This document shows, one piece after another, positions 8,315 to 17,903 of a stretch of DNA of 64,000 bases. The DNA comes from Nostoc sp. CHAB 5844 (lineage in GTDB: Bacteria; Cyanobacteriota; Cyanobacteriia; Cyanobacteriales; Nostocaceae). Every line of letters starts with the position of its first letter. The stretch's first letter is position 1. Where the stretch lies: positions 310,001 to 374,000 of the forward strand of contig NZ_JAIVFW010000001.1 of the NCBI RefSeq assembly GCF_020829595.1, read 5' to 3'. The notes beneath the pieces are model-generated. The model was not told the origin of the DNA. It saw only the letters and a list, made by a program, of their open reading frames with translations, and made no database searches. A program made the translations under genes and the position numbers.

Positions 8315-9223
8315 CTATTCAAAAACCTTTGTACGCCAGGGTACTGGGTCAATAGATTGCCCATTGACATATAAACCCCAATGCAAATGCGGCCCTGTAG
8401 AAGCACCTGTTGAACCCACTGCGCCAATTAATTGACCAGCTTTGACAAAATCGCCTTCCTTAACGTTAATGCGACTTAAATGCAAAAATATGCTGGTCAC
8501 TCCTTGACCGTGATCAATACCAACTACATTACCGTGAACTCGGAAGCCTTGAGATACTTTACCAACTAATGCCACTCGCCCAGGTGCAGGGGCAGTTACT
8601 GGTGAACCATTCGCTCCGGCGTAGTCAACACCCCGATGATAATAATCCTTTGCAAATTTACCATTATAGTAACGGCGTATGCCATAGATTGAACTAATCC
8701 GGGCTTGACTTGGCGCGAGAAATTGACCGTTCCAATATTTTTCTGGTGTTTGCAAAGCTTTGAAGGCTGCTACACGCTTAAGTTCATACTCAGTGGCTCC
8801 ATCAGCAGATTTTCCTGGTGGTAGAGTGATGCGTTGTACAGGAAATTTGCGCGATCGCACTTTTACTGTTAAGTTCTGCACTTTACCATCCCCAGCAATT
8901 TTCCACGTTCTAGTTCCTGCTGTTTCCAGTGGAGTTGTGGGAATGAATGCTCGATATTTGTTGGGTGCAACGGCAAAGGCTGGGTAAGTTTTCTCGCCTA
9001 CTACTACTGTTGGTTGCTGATTATTATTTTGGTTATTTACATCAATCATCACAGACACCGTATCTCCCAACTGCGGATTACTAGGAGATAACTGCACTTG
9101 TAAAGCTTCTGCTGGCAATGCCAAGGCTATAGGAAAAGATGCAAATGTCCCAAGGAATAAATTTTTGGCATAACGACTGATTTGCCAACTCTGAGAATTT
9201 CTAGCGCGATTCTCGATAGCCAT
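8315..9223 (-). CDS. M23-family peptidoglycan endopeptidase (LytM)
   Basis: A 302-residue exported protein. A basic start and hydrophobic stretch (NLFLGTFASFPIALALPAEA) act as signal sequence. Residues about 45-120 form an Ig-like N-terminal domain (LSPSNPQLGDTVSVMID). The metallopeptidase domain (about 190-295) has the zinc ligands in HRGVDYAG and the active-site HLHWGL, with ASTGPHLHW typical of LytM enzymes that retain catalysis. The family cuts peptide cross-bridges or activates amidases during division. Neighbouring L,D-transpeptidase supports a wall-remodelling role. Confidence 0.93.
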   Translation of the reverse strand: MAIENRARNSQSWQISRYAKNLFLGTFASFPIALALPAEALQVQLSPSNPQLGDTVSVMIDVNNQNNNQQPTVVVGEKTYPAFAVAPNKYRAFIPTTPLETAGTRTWKIAGDGKVQNLTVKVRSRKFPVQRITLPPGKSADGATEYELKRVAAFKALQTPEKYWNGQFLAPSQARISSIYGIRRYYNGKFAKDYYHRGVDYAGANGSPVTAPAPGRVALVGKVSQGFRVHGNVVGIDHGQGVTSIFLHLSRINVKEGDFVKAGQLIGAVGSTGASTGPHLHWGLYVNGQSIDPVPWRTKVFE

Positions 9224-9385
9224 AGAAATATAAATTAATCCCTTACTTTTGTTAACAGACAGACTAGATGATAAGCGCTAGGTTTTCTTAACCACAGCAG
9301 ATATTTTTGAACACCATAATATGATGTTAATTGATGTCAATAGATATTCTAGAGAATAAGCTATACCTGTTTGCATGCGATCGCC

Positions 9386-9398
9386 AATGATAATCATT
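9386..9398. promoter_or_regulatory. candidate Fur box
   Basis: AATGATAATCATT matches the 13 central bases of the GATAATGATAATCATTATC Fur consensus; the outer three bases on each side do not match. It lies about 165 bp upstream of the M23 endopeptidase start in the 345-bp gap 9224-9568, which otherwise shows no gene. Iron control of the downstream gene is inferred only. Confidence 0.4.
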
Positions 9399-9568
9399 CA
9401 TTTAAATAAATAGTAAATATGGTCAAGCAAAGGCTAGGCTGTGTATAACAGGGTTAGGAAATTTTTGATTAAACCCTTACTTAGCCGATACATTATAGTG
9501 TCCAAATATTGATAACTCAACCAACATTTAGAAATTGTATTAAAAATTATTAAGGTTGTTGAAGCTAA

Positions 9569-10540
9569 TCAGCTAAACCAGACAAGCCATAAAGGTAGTG
9601 CCAGAAATAAGCCGACAAAAGTCAAGGCAATACTGCTGGCTAATAAGTTCCGATCTAAGTCATACACTTCTGCCAAAATCAGTACAGAAAGCCCTGTTGG
9701 TGTTCCAGACATTAATACCAGCACTAGACGTTCTTCACCAGTTACACCTAAAAAGGTTGCACCTAATCCTACCAGTATAGGTACAACAAATACTTTTAAC
9801 ACACTGGCAACTGAAGCAATTTTCAAACTTTTCCAACCCGTGATTGTACCGAGTCGCAAGCCGACAAGTAACAAAGCAAAAGCGATAACTACCCAAACAG
9901 CTTGTTCTAATCTTGTCTCAACCACTACTGGCAATTCGATGAATTGAGTACTCAAGCCTAGAAAAAATGTCCACAAGCTAGGAACTGTAACTAAATCCCG
10001 TAACTGAGTCCACCACTGGTTATTGATTTTGCTCTTGCCAAAATAGCTGGCAATTAAGACAGCAATTCCATAAGTACCAATAACATTGTTGGTAACACTG
10101 AATAACACTGCCCAGTCGTTATTTTTTGGACTAGTCAATACTTGGGTGAGTGTGAGTCCCACGAAACCTGTATTACCTAGAATGGCAGCTAGAATAAAAC
10201 TGCCCAAACTGGCTTGCATCAAAGAAATGTCTACTGCCAAGTCCGAATTTGGCAAATCTGATTGCTGTTTTCGATTCCTGAACCATTGTAATGCTCGCCA
10301 AATCAACAACGCTAAAATCAGGCTCAGCAGTAGTATTCCGACTGCTACTCCAGGTATGAGTACGCCATGAGATAAGTTAGTATGACGCGCCAAAACTAAA
10401 ATTTGTAATGGCACTCCCACCCAGTACAACCCATTACCAAGCCATTTGAGAAAACTATCTGGAATTAACCGAGAGCCTAGTAGTCCTATACCAACCCAAA
10501 TTAAAAAAGGGGTATAAGCATTAATCAGACTGTCAATCAT
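9569..10540 (-). CDS. AEC (auxin efflux carrier) family permease
   Basis: About 323 residues with some ten hydrophobic helices. The start at 10540 gives MIDSLINAYTPFLIWVGIGL. N-half helices, then the polar central loop (WRALQWFRNRKQQSDLPNSD), then QASLGSFILAAILGNTGFVGL and VTNNVIGTYGIAVLIAS, and the C-half ending GTPTGLSVLILAEVYDLDRN, the conserved AEC region. Family members move organic acids or amino-acid-like substrates across the inner membrane; the substrate here is unknown. A TTG or ATG further upstream (10570) would add ten poorly supported residues. Confidence 0.88.
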   Translation of the reverse strand: MIDSLINAYTPFLIWVGIGLLGSRLIPDSFLKWLGNGLYWVGVPLQILVLARHTNLSHGVLIPGVAVGILLLSLILALLIWRALQWFRNRKQQSDLPNSDLAVDISLMQASLGSFILAAILGNTGFVGLTLTQVLTSPKNNDWAVLFSVTNNVIGTYGIAVLIASYFGKSKINNQWWTQLRDLVTVPSLWTFFLGLSTQFIELPVVVETRLEQAVWVVIAFALLLVGLRLGTITGWKSLKIASVASVLKVFVVPILVGLGATFLGVTGEERLVLVLMSGTPTGLSVLILAEVYDLDRNLLASSIALTFVGLFLALPLWLVWFS

Positions 10541-10803
10541 TGTAGGATTGCACCTTGGTTGAGGTGTCAAAAAGGATGCTGTTGCTAGTATGCCAGCATA
10601 GCGTCCTGATTAAAAAGCCGTAGAATTATTTACTCAGGTATTTTGAAATCTGCTTTTGTGTGTTTGTATTATTTTTCTTAGATGAATTTGCAGAAGATAC
10701 CGAAATCTTACTGGCATCTGAATCTGACATAGCTCATTGTAAAAGATAATGGTTGCACTTTTAAGTAAGTGGGCAGGAAAATTCATAAACATGTAACGAA
10801 CTG

Positions 10804-10920
10804 TTAATCAGAGCGATTACCGTTAAATTTAATACGTTGAGTATTATAGTTTCCTCTTGCTCCTCTAATTTGAATACCATCAATTACGGCATAAGCAAGG
10901 TCTAACTCATCGTCAAACAT
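10804..10920 (-). CDS. possible 38-residue protein or C-terminal gene fragment
   Basis: Minus-strand frame MFDDELDLAYAVIDGIQIRG, then ARGNYNTQRIKFNGNRSD and stop. The composition looks coding and a GCAGGGAAA stretch precedes the ATG. Upstream in the same frame are a further ten plausible residues (LKKDELAGK), then an in-frame TAG preceded by a Leu/Ala-rich segment, so it may instead be the tail of a decayed exported protein. No family recognised. The rest of 10541-11054 shows no other gene. Confidence 0.35.
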   Translation of the reverse strand: MFDDELDLAYAVIDGIQIRGARGNYNTQRIKFNGNRSD

Positions 10921-11054
10921 TTTCCCTGCTAGTTCGTCTTTTTTGAGCTAGTAGAGGGCTAATGCTAAAAATAAAAGTCCTTTAAAATTACAAAAAAGGG
11001 TGGCAATTTACCACCCTAATTGAAATATTGAATTGTGAATTTCACCTAGTAGAT

Positions 11055-12962
11055 TTAAACCACAGCAGACACTTGCTTTTGAAAATAAGCCTGCAAAACT
11101 CTTTCGGCAATTTGACGGCTAGTTAAACCTAATTCTGCCTTAGATTCTTCTGGGGTAGCATGTTCAACCAATACATCTGGAATACCGATACGCTTCACAG
11201 GTACAACAATATCAGCATCGAGTAAAGCTTCGGCTACGGCAGAACCAAAGCCACCCATCACACAACCTTCTTCTAGAGTGACAACGCGACCAATTTTCTT
11301 CGCCAAAGGTAGAATCAATTCTGTATCCAAAGGTTTGGCAAACCGCGCATTAATCACCGTTGCTTCAATGCCGTGTTCGCTGAGAATTTCTGCCGCTTGC
11401 ATACTGGGATAAACCATTGTGCCGTAGCCAACGATTAACACATCATCACCATTGCGGAGAATTTCACCTTTACCAATTTCCAAAGGTTCCCAACCTTCTT
11501 CCATTAAGGGTACACCATAACCATTACCACGCGGGAAGCGCATAGCGATCGCACTAGTGGTATGGTTAATCCCAGTTACCATCATTCGTTGTAGTTCAGC
11601 TTCATCTTTAGGTGCCATCAACACCATATTAGGAATGCAGCGCAAATAAGCAATATCATACATCCCTTGGTGGGTGGGGCCATCAGCACCGACAATTCCC
11701 GCCCTGTCTAAGCAGAAGAACACAGGCAAGTTTTGGATACAGACATCATGAATGATTTGGTCGTAAGCCCGTTGTAAAAAGGTGGAGTAAATAGCAGCCA
11801 CAGGGCGCATACCTTCAGATGCTAAACCCGCAGCTAAGGTAACAGCATGTTGTTCTGCAATCCCAACATCTATATATTGATTAGGCAGTTTAGCTTGGAG
11901 TTTGTCTAAACCTGTGCCTGTTGCCATTGCTGCTGTAATCCCAATAATTTTTGGGTTTTGTTCAGCTAGTTTAACTAAGGTGTGGGCAAAGACTTTGGCA
12001 TAAGCAGGGGGTTTAGGTTTACTAGAAGGAATTGCTTTGCCAGTTGTTAAGTTAAACGGGGTTTGGGCGTGGTAGCCTACTTGGTCTTGTTCAGCTATTT
12101 CATAGCCTTTACCTTTGACTGTGGCGACGTGTACCAAAACTGGCCCTGGTATTTGATGTGCTTGTTGGAAAGTCGCAATCAATTCTTCTAAGTTGTGTCC
12201 ATCGACTGGCCCCATGTAGGTAAAGCCCAGTTCTTCAAACACCGCCCCCACTTTGGGAACCGCTAACCGCTTCATTCCTTCTTTGATGCGTCCGAGTTCG
12301 GGAGACAAAGATTCACCGACGAAAGGAATTTGCTTGAATTGTTCCTCAAAGTTATCTTTAATGAACTGCACTGGCGGGCTGAGACGCATTTTGTTGAGAT
12401 AGCGAGGAATCGCGCCGACGTTGGGAGAGATAGACATTTCGTTATCGTTCAGCACCACCAGCAGGTTAGTTTTGGGCATATGTCCTGCATGGTTGATAGC
12501 TTCCAACGCCATACCACCAGTTAAAGCACCATCACCTATGACAGCGACGGCTTTAAATTTTTCGCCTTTGGCATCTCTTGCCAAGGCCATACCCAAGGCT
12601 GCCGAAATACTTGTAGAAGCGTGTCCCGCACCAAAGTGGTCGAATTTGCTTTCGCAGCGCTTGAGATAACCAGCAATTCCGTCTTTTTGTCGGAGGGTAT
12701 GGAAGTTACTGTAACGTCCTGTGATTAGTTTGTGGGGATAAGCTTGGTGTCCTACATCCCAAATAACTTTATCCCGATCTAAATCTAATGTCTGGTAAAG
12801 CCCTAGAGTTAACTCTACAACACCCAAACCTGGCCCTAGATGACCGCCTGTTGCAGCTACTGTTTGGAGGTGTTTATCTCGAATTTGGCGGGCAATCTGT
12901 TGCAGTTGCCGGATAGATAAACCGTGCAACTGATTAGGATGGGTGATTTCACTCAGATGCAT
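11055..12962 (-). CDS. dxs: 1-deoxy-D-xylulose-5-phosphate synthase Dxs
   Basis: Entry enzyme of the MEP isoprenoid pathway; condenses pyruvate and glyceraldehyde 3-phosphate, feeding carotenoids, chlorophyll phytyl chains and quinone tails. 635 residues, normal size. Thiamine-diphosphate motif [18 protein letters not shown]...NDNEMSIS, N-terminal [17 protein letters not shown] and [12 protein letters not shown], transketolase-type pyrimidine domain with [19 protein letters not shown] and [18 protein letters not shown], and C-terminal [13 protein letters not shown]. Starts at the ATG at 12962. It stands alone with no other isoprenoid gene adjacent. Confidence 0.97.
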   Translation of the reverse strand: MHLSEITHPNQLHGLSIRQLQQIARQIRDKHLQTVAATGGHLGPGLGVVELTLGLYQTLDLDRDKVIWDVGHQAYPHKLITGRYSNFHTLRQKDGIAGYLKRCESKFDHFGAGHASTSISAALGMALARDAKGEKFKAVAVIGDGALTGGMALEAINHAGHMPKTNLLVVLNDNEMSISPNVGAIPRYLNKMRLSPPVQFIKDNFEEQFKQIPFVGESLSPELGRIKEGMKRLAVPKVGAVFEELGFTYMGPVDGHNLEELIATFQQAHQIPGPVLVHVATVKGKGYEIAEQDQVGYHAQTPFNLTTGKAIPSSKPKPPAYAKVFAHTLVKLAEQNPKIIGITAAMATGTGLDKLQAKLPNQYIDVGIAEQHAVTLAAGLASEGMRPVAAIYSTFLQRAYDQIIHDVCIQNLPVFFCLDRAGIVGADGPTHQGMYDIAYLRCIPNMVLMAPKDEAELQRMMVTGINHTTSAIAMRFPRGNGYGVPLMEEGWEPLEIGKGEILRNGDDVLIVGYGTMVYPSMQAAEILSEHGIEATVINARFAKPLDTELILPLAKKIGRVVTLEEGCVMGGFGSAVAEALLDADIVVPVKRIGIPDVLVEHATPEESKAELGLTSRQIAERVLQAYFQKQVSAVV

Positions 12963-13024
12963 ATTATAGGGTTTTCCTCTCTAATTTCTACTTCTGGTAT
13001 TCTGATTTTCCCACGGTCGGGTTA

Positions 13025-13042
13025 TCCCCATGATTATGGGGA
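13025..13042. promoter_or_regulatory. perfect inverted repeat upstream of dxs
   Basis: TCCCCAT-gatt-ATGGGGA, 63 bp upstream of the dxs start codon. It could be an operator or a leader hairpin; no regulator is known to me for this motif. Confidence 0.3.
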
Positions 13043-13208
13043 GTTGCAATTCTGTTACATAACCCGTAAAGAATTAGAATTTACGTAACAACACTCTCTG
13101 CTTTGGCAGGTGTCAGGGTTGTGAATAGCTATCTCCCTAGCCAACTAAACCCTTGATTTTGCGTTTTTACGTGTAAATCCTCAGAATATGGGTAAGTTAC
13201 CTTGGTTA

Positions 13209-13898
13209 CTAAGGGGACTCTGTGTTATTAGGCACACTCGGCACTTCTGGTGTATCTGGTAATTGTCTTTGCCGTTGCAAATATTTACTCAACACGTAAG
13301 CCATATCTCCACGAGTCATAGGTTGCAATGGAGAAATATTACCTTGGCTATCTGTGTTGATAAATCCTTCCGAAACTACTGTCGCGATCGCTTTTCTCGC
13401 CCAGGTCGGAATTGATGTAGCATCGGGATGAGATGAAAGAATTTCATTCACAGAATCATCATCAAATTGAAATACTCCGTAAGCTTGGGCAAATATGGCT
13501 AAAGCTTCTGCCCTTGTGACTTTTTGGTTAGGGAAAAACAAATTCCCCCGATAGCCTTTCATAACCTCTGTTTTTAAGACTACCTGAATATCGTTAAATG
13601 CTGGATTAGAGGCGGAGACATCTGCAATGGGTAGATTTTCTTGACTAACAGCTTGTCGTTTATCAAGTCGAAATACTTTGACCATAATCGAGGCTAATTC
13701 TGCCCGACTCAGCATTCTTTCGGGATAAAAATTGCCATCTGGAGAATTTGTCATCCATTTGGTGGCAATGACCTGTTGAATGGGATCTGAGCTTGTCTGA
13801 GAAGGAGTTTCTGTCGATTGTGCCTGAACAGTTAAAGGAAAACTTTGGAGTAGCACAACTAAAGAAATAGTACTGAAGTATCGGCTGATATTTCTCAT
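13209..13898 (-). CDS. exported S-layer-homology (SLH) domain protein
   Basis: A 229-residue protein with signal peptide (MRNISRYFSTISLVVLLQSF...VQAQ). Three SLH-like segments follow: WMTNSPDGNFYPERMLSRAE, MKGYRGNLFFPNQKVTRAEA and FINTDSQGNISPLQPMTRGD. Each has the GxFxPxxxxTRAE pattern that binds secondary cell-wall polymer or outer-membrane partners. The tail is Pro/Glu-rich. There is no porin barrel, so it is a small SLH-only protein that would sit in the periplasm bound to peptidoglycan-linked glycan. Function beyond anchoring is unknown. Confidence 0.88.
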   Translation of the reverse strand: MRNISRYFSTISLVVLLQSFPLTVQAQSTETPSQTSSDPIQQVIATKWMTNSPDGNFYPERMLSRAELASIMVKVFRLDKRQAVSQENLPIADVSASNPAFNDIQVVLKTEVMKGYRGNLFFPNQKVTRAEALAIFAQAYGVFQFDDDSVNEILSSHPDATSIPTWARKAIATVVSEGFINTDSQGNISPLQPMTRGDMAYVLSKYLQRQRQLPDTPEVPSVPNNTESP

Positions 13899-14225
13899 GA
13901 TTTTTCAGATACTCATGCGAACACAACAAAACTGTCAGACTGAGTTTAAATTCAAATGTGGACTACTTGAATTCGGAAACTCATTACATTAATTTCTGAT
14001 TTCGTGACGAATGATAGTTAAGTAATGTTGCGAAGCTGATTGAAAAATAACGGCATGATGCTAAATACAACCAAACTGTAGCAGTTGAGATTTCAAACTA
14101 GATTATAAGTAGAACGGTGTAAATATTTGTAGTTGAGATGAGGCAGGAGGCAGGAGGGAAAAGGGTTTTAGTCTAGTTTATCTTTCTTAACATAATTAGG
14201 TTTTTTTGCACCGACTTACTTATAT
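13899..14225. other. intergenic region between divergent genes
   Basis: 327 bp with upstream regions of the SLH gene and the glycosidase-like gene. It contains a short GGCAGGA tandem near 14141-14160 and nothing else that I can name. Confidence 0.5.
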
Positions 14226-15284
14226 ATGAATCAAGTAACAACCTCACTCAATCAACCTGGATTAGTGTTAACACCAGGCCCAGAAGGCTGGTGGGACTCC
14301 GAACGAATTTCTTCGCCACAGGTCTTGCGCTGTCTTGATGGCACTTGGAAGATGTGGTATTACGGTCGAGATGCTTCCTTTGACCGACAAATCAATTTAC
14401 CTACTGGTCGCTGTGGTTTAGCAATTTCTGCTGATGGAATTCATTGGCAACGTGTTCAAGGTTCTTTAACTAAAGGGGCTGTTTTTGAACCTCACCCAGA
14501 CCCGCATCGGTTTGACTCAGCTCATGTTGGTGTTAGCAATGTCTACTTCCGGGATAATCTTTATTGGATGTGGTACTTCGGGGGGAACCACACAATAATT
14601 GAGATGGGAAAATTTCCAGCAAAAGGCTTAAATATGCGCCCTGGCTGTGCGATTTCCCGTGATGGCATACATTGGTTACGCTTGGAAGGTACTTATCAAG
14701 GCGCTTTTCTCGATTTAGGCAAGTCAGGAGAATTTGATGCTTTATTCTGCGCCTGGCCGCAAGTGCTGCCTGATGATGATGGCACATGGAAAATGTACTA
14801 CCATACCCTCAACCCCGACAAAGGATTTTTAGTCGGTTTAGCTGTATCTACCGATGGTTTACATTGGGAGAAAGTTGGTCAAATTTTAGCAGTAGGGGAG
14901 TCTGGGAGTTTTGATGAAAAAGGCATTGGGACTCGCCATGTTCAGAAAATCAGCGGACAGTATGTAATGTTTTACGAAGGTGTTAATACCAGTGGTTATC
15001 ACTCTATTGGTCTAGCTATTTCGGACGATGGGATTCATTGGCAAAAAGAAAAAGGAGACCAACCAGGAGGTTCTGTCTTTTCCCATGCCCAAAAGAATTC
15101 TGGTCTTTGGGATGCACAAGCAGTGGGTACGCCTTGTATCGTACCAATGGATGATGGCAGTTTTCGGATGTACTATATTGGCGCGAATGAAGGTGGCTAT
15201 GATGAACTATCTTCACAGCACCAGATTGGTTTAGCTGTAAGTGCTAGAACTAATTTTCGCCAGTGGCATCGTTGGGGCGAATAA
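14226..15284 (+). CDS. five-bladed beta-propeller glycosidase-like protein (GH43/GH130 fold)
   Basis: A 352-residue protein with five repeated blade signatures: GLAISADGIHW, GCAISRDGIHW, GLAVSTDGLHW, GLAISDDGIHW and GLAVSARTNFRQW, each following a WxMWY-type strand (TWKMWYYGRD, LYWMWYFGG, TWKMYYHTL, FRMYYIGAN). This pattern is that of GH32/43/62/68/130 propellers. No signal peptide, so it is probably cytosolic. I cannot assign catalytic acids with certainty; the substrate is unknown. It is followed after 190 bp by a TauD-type dioxygenase on the same strand. Confidence 0.75.
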   Translation: MNQVTTSLNQPGLVLTPGPEGWWDSERISSPQVLRCLDGTWKMWYYGRDASFDRQINLPTGRCGLAISADGIHWQRVQGSLTKGAVFEPHPDPHRFDSAHVGVSNVYFRDNLYWMWYFGGNHTIIEMGKFPAKGLNMRPGCAISRDGIHWLRLEGTYQGAFLDLGKSGEFDALFCAWPQVLPDDDGTWKMYYHTLNPDKGFLVGLAVSTDGLHWEKVGQILAVGESGSFDEKGIGTRHVQKISGQYVMFYEGVNTSGYHSIGLAISDDGIHWQKEKGDQPGGSVFSHAQKNSGLWDAQAVGTPCIVPMDDGSFRMYYIGANEGGYDELSSQHQIGLAVSARTNFRQWHRWGE

Positions 15285-15474
15285 ATATATTGCAGTACAT
15301 CCATCCCGTGTCGATAGAGTTACTACCACGTCTACTATTTGGGAGATGGCTTCAAATAATCCAGTTAGGCATCATTAAATTAATCCTATTAAATAAAAAT
15401 AATTTTTGTAGGAGTTTTCCAATACTTTAAACCTCTCTAAAAGCCACAAAATTTACATAAAAAGGACTATAAAA

Positions 15475-16347
15475 ATGCAACAGCAAACATTAGTTAAACA
15501 GCATCCTAGACTTGGTACGGAAGTATTGCAGGGTTGTAATTTAACGCAACTGACAAACCAACAAATACAGGAATTTAAACAATCTCTTTGGGAAAATGGA
15601 GTGATTGTCGTTAGAAACCAAAATTTAACGGCATTACAATTAAAAAAATTTGCCGACCAAACTTTTGGTGAGTCAGGCTTTAAGTATCTGCCTAAACCCC
15701 TAGACCCAGATATTGATCCAAATTTACAAAGTCCTGGTGTATCTATTTTAGGAAATCCTAAAGAAAATACTCAAGAAATCATCGGACAGTTTGCTTGGCA
15801 ATGGCATCATGACAAAGACTTTCTGCCTAGAACAGAAGGTCTAGATATGAATTCTTTATATGTGGTCATGTTGTATGGCGTGGAAATACCAGCAGCGGGA
15901 GTTGATGGCCAACCCCACACAACTGAATTCCTGGACATGGTAGAAGCATATAAAAATCTAGATACTGAATATCAGCGGCAATTAGAGCAAATGTCAATGT
16001 ATCATCTGCCGCCAAGAACCTATCAGCCAGGGGCTGATGTCCCGATGAAAAAACATCCTATCGTTTCAACCCACAAGGTAACTGGGCAGAGAGGATTATA
16101 TCTGGGTTCAGATACATCAATCCCTGTAGGGATGGAGGATGAACTAAATTTAGCAAAACAGTTTTGGCAAGAATTATTTCAAACTGTTTTAGAACGTACA
16201 CCAGTTTACGCCCATGTTTGGCAGCCTGGTGATTTGGTTGTTTGGGATAACTCGCAAGTCATGCATGCCGGCATTCCTTATGATGCAAGTAAGTATAAGC
16301 GTGTCGCGTTACGTGTAGCAGCCGTAGACAAAACCCCAATTTTCTAG
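15475..16347 (+). CDS. TauD/TfdA-family Fe(II)/2-oxoglutarate dioxygenase
   Basis: A 290-residue dioxygenase. The metal triad is visible: HxD in WQWHHDKDF (His111, Asp113) and a distal His in DNSQVMHAGIPYD, with the 2-oxoglutarate-binding Arg in YKRVALRVA. The ribosome site AAGGA lies nine bases before the ATG. Enzymes of this group hydroxylate taurine, alkyl sulfates, 2,4-D or amino-acid side chains; the substrate cannot be read here. The upstream neighbour is the propeller glycosidase-like gene. No sulfonate transporter is adjacent, which weakens a taurine reading. Confidence 0.88.
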   Translation: MQQQTLVKQHPRLGTEVLQGCNLTQLTNQQIQEFKQSLWENGVIVVRNQNLTALQLKKFADQTFGESGFKYLPKPLDPDIDPNLQSPGVSILGNPKENTQEIIGQFAWQWHHDKDFLPRTEGLDMNSLYVVMLYGVEIPAAGVDGQPHTTEFLDMVEAYKNLDTEYQRQLEQMSMYHLPPRTYQPGADVPMKKHPIVSTHKVTGQRGLYLGSDTSIPVGMEDELNLAKQFWQELFQTVLERTPVYAHVWQPGDLVVWDNSQVMHAGIPYDASKYKRVALRVAAVDKTPIF

Positions 16348-16462
16348 AACTTAAAATAAGGGTTTGTCCGAGTTTTCTTTCTGTTTTCTACATGCCTCTG
16401 TAAGTTAAATGAATAATGTTTAAACCACAGAGGCACAAAGATCACAGAGTCAAGAGATAATT

Positions 16463-17722
16463 TTACCAGGGGCCCCAAATAGCAAAAGTAATTCCTGGAG
16501 ATTGTATATTCGCAAACATGGTTTGTCCATCAGGTGAGAAACAAACTCCAGCAAATTCGCTGCTATTCAAGCGATTACGAGCAAATTTATAGAGTGAGCC
16601 TGTTGGTGTGATACCCACAATAAAATCAGTGCCATCGCCATCTTCACACAGGAAGATGTCGCGGTTGGGGAAAACGATAATATTGTCTGGATTGTCTAGC
16701 ACACCAGAATTGTTGGGTTCAATATAAAGTTCAACGGTATTGTTAGTAGGTGAATAACGCCAGATTTGCCCATCTCCAGAACTACCCCCACTCTTACAAG
16801 TGAAGTAGACATAACCACCGCCATAAAATATGCCTTCCCCACCTGAAAACCTAGCCGCACCGCTATTATACCCTTGCGTTCTGACGGTATCAGTGCTGGG
16901 ATCGGGAGTGTTAATTCGTACCCAATCCACCGCCCTAGGCGTATTTCGTGGGAAACCTGTAGCAGTGTTGATTCCAGATGATCCCGTAATTCTTAAAGCG
17001 TATAGTGCGCCACCAGCACTCAGGTTGTTGGTTTGGTTGGGAACGAAGCGATAAAACAGCCCATCCCCCCGGTCTTCTGTCATGTAGACATACCTTGTGT
17101 TGGGGTCTACAGCAGCAGCCTCGTGATTAAAACGCCCCATAGCGGTTAGTGGAACAGGGGTAACAAAAGTATTGGCGCTACTGGGAACTTCAAACACATA
17201 ACCATGCCTTTTGCCGTTATTAGTTTCAAAGGTTTCCTCGCAGGTTAACCAAGACCCTGAAGGCGTAGGGCCACCTGCACAATTACGAATGGTTCCCGCT
17301 AGGACTCCCCGATGTTCTACCAAGTTGCGGGAAGAATTAACGACCAATTTAGTACAACCACCCCTCGCATTTGAGTTGTACTTGCTGCCGCTAGGAGCGT
17401 TCAAACCATTGCTAGAAGTTGGAGAGAGTTCGTGGTTCCGAATGAGAATGGTATTACCATTGGCTCCAGCAAAGGCGGCCATGCCGTCGTGACCACCAGG
17501 AACTCTGTAGCCGTCGGTCATTGTTTGCCCTGTTTCTGATAATCTCCTGTAAGTGAATCCCGCAGGTAAATCTAGAACACCCAGAGGGTCAGTTTGCAAA
17601 GCACCGTAAGGCCCAGCAGCTAAAGTGCGCTTGGCGTAAAAAGCTTGTAATGGCGATAAGAAAACGGCACCAGCTGTTCCTGAACTGGCTAAGGTAAAAA
17701 ATTTACGCCTTGATAATTTCAC
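16463..17722 (-). CDS. Tat-exported PhoX-type phosphatase (DUF839)
   Basis: A 419-residue protein of the PhoX/DUF839 family. The twin-arginine signal is SRRKFFTLASSG, and the mature part begins with the family-typical DPLGVLDLPAGFTYRRLSE. Further signatures are YRVPGGHDGMAAF, LIRNHELSP, GGPTPSGSWLTCEET, GRFNHEAAAVDP and YMTEDRGDGLFYRFVP, the Ca/Fe-binding loops of the propeller. The start is a GTG at 17722 with a strong AGGAGA ribosome site seven bases upstream. PhoX enzymes release phosphate from organic monoesters in the periplasm, normally under phosphate limitation; no Pho box was searched for quantitatively. Confidence 0.88.
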   Translation of the reverse strand: MKLSRRKFFTLASSGTAGAVFLSPLQAFYAKRTLAAGPYGALQTDPLGVLDLPAGFTYRRLSETGQTMTDGYRVPGGHDGMAAFAGANGNTILIRNHELSPTSSNGLNAPSGSKYNSNARGGCTKLVVNSSRNLVEHRGVLAGTIRNCAGGPTPSGSWLTCEETFETNNGKRHGYVFEVPSSANTFVTPVPLTAMGRFNHEAAAVDPNTRYVYMTEDRGDGLFYRFVPNQTNNLSAGGALYALRITGSSGINTATGFPRNTPRAVDWVRINTPDPSTDTVRTQGYNSGAARFSGGEGIFYGGGYVYFTCKSGGSSGDGQIWRYSPTNNTVELYIEPNNSGVLDNPDNIIVFPNRDIFLCEDGDGTDFIVGITPTGSLYKFARNRLNSSEFAGVCFSPDGQTMFANIQSPGITFAIWGPW

Positions 17723-17850
17723 TGTGTTCTCCTGAATTTTTAATGAAATTTACTGACTGCTTAATTGCTAGTTGTTACTCAGAAGTTGTAAGTGAATGAC
17801 ATTAAGAAATAGCTAAGATAACCTTATAAAAGGTATATAAAATGCTAATA

Positions 17851-17880
17851 AAAGACAAAAGCCCGCTTCTAGCAGGCTAA
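17851..17880 (-). terminator. rho-independent terminator of the RTX lipase gene
   Basis: On the minus strand AGCCTGC (17878-17872) pairs with GCGGGCT (17866-17860) around a 5-base loop, then TTTTGTCTTTT. It starts 26 bp after the lipase stop codon. Confidence 0.8.
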
Positions 17881-17903
17881 TTGAAGATTTTTGAGATTAT
17901 TTG

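Noticed and set aside
15475-16347. Taurine dioxygenase TauD proper
   Set aside because: The fold and metal triad fit, but no taurine transporter is adjacent and substrate residues cannot be judged; kept as family-level call.
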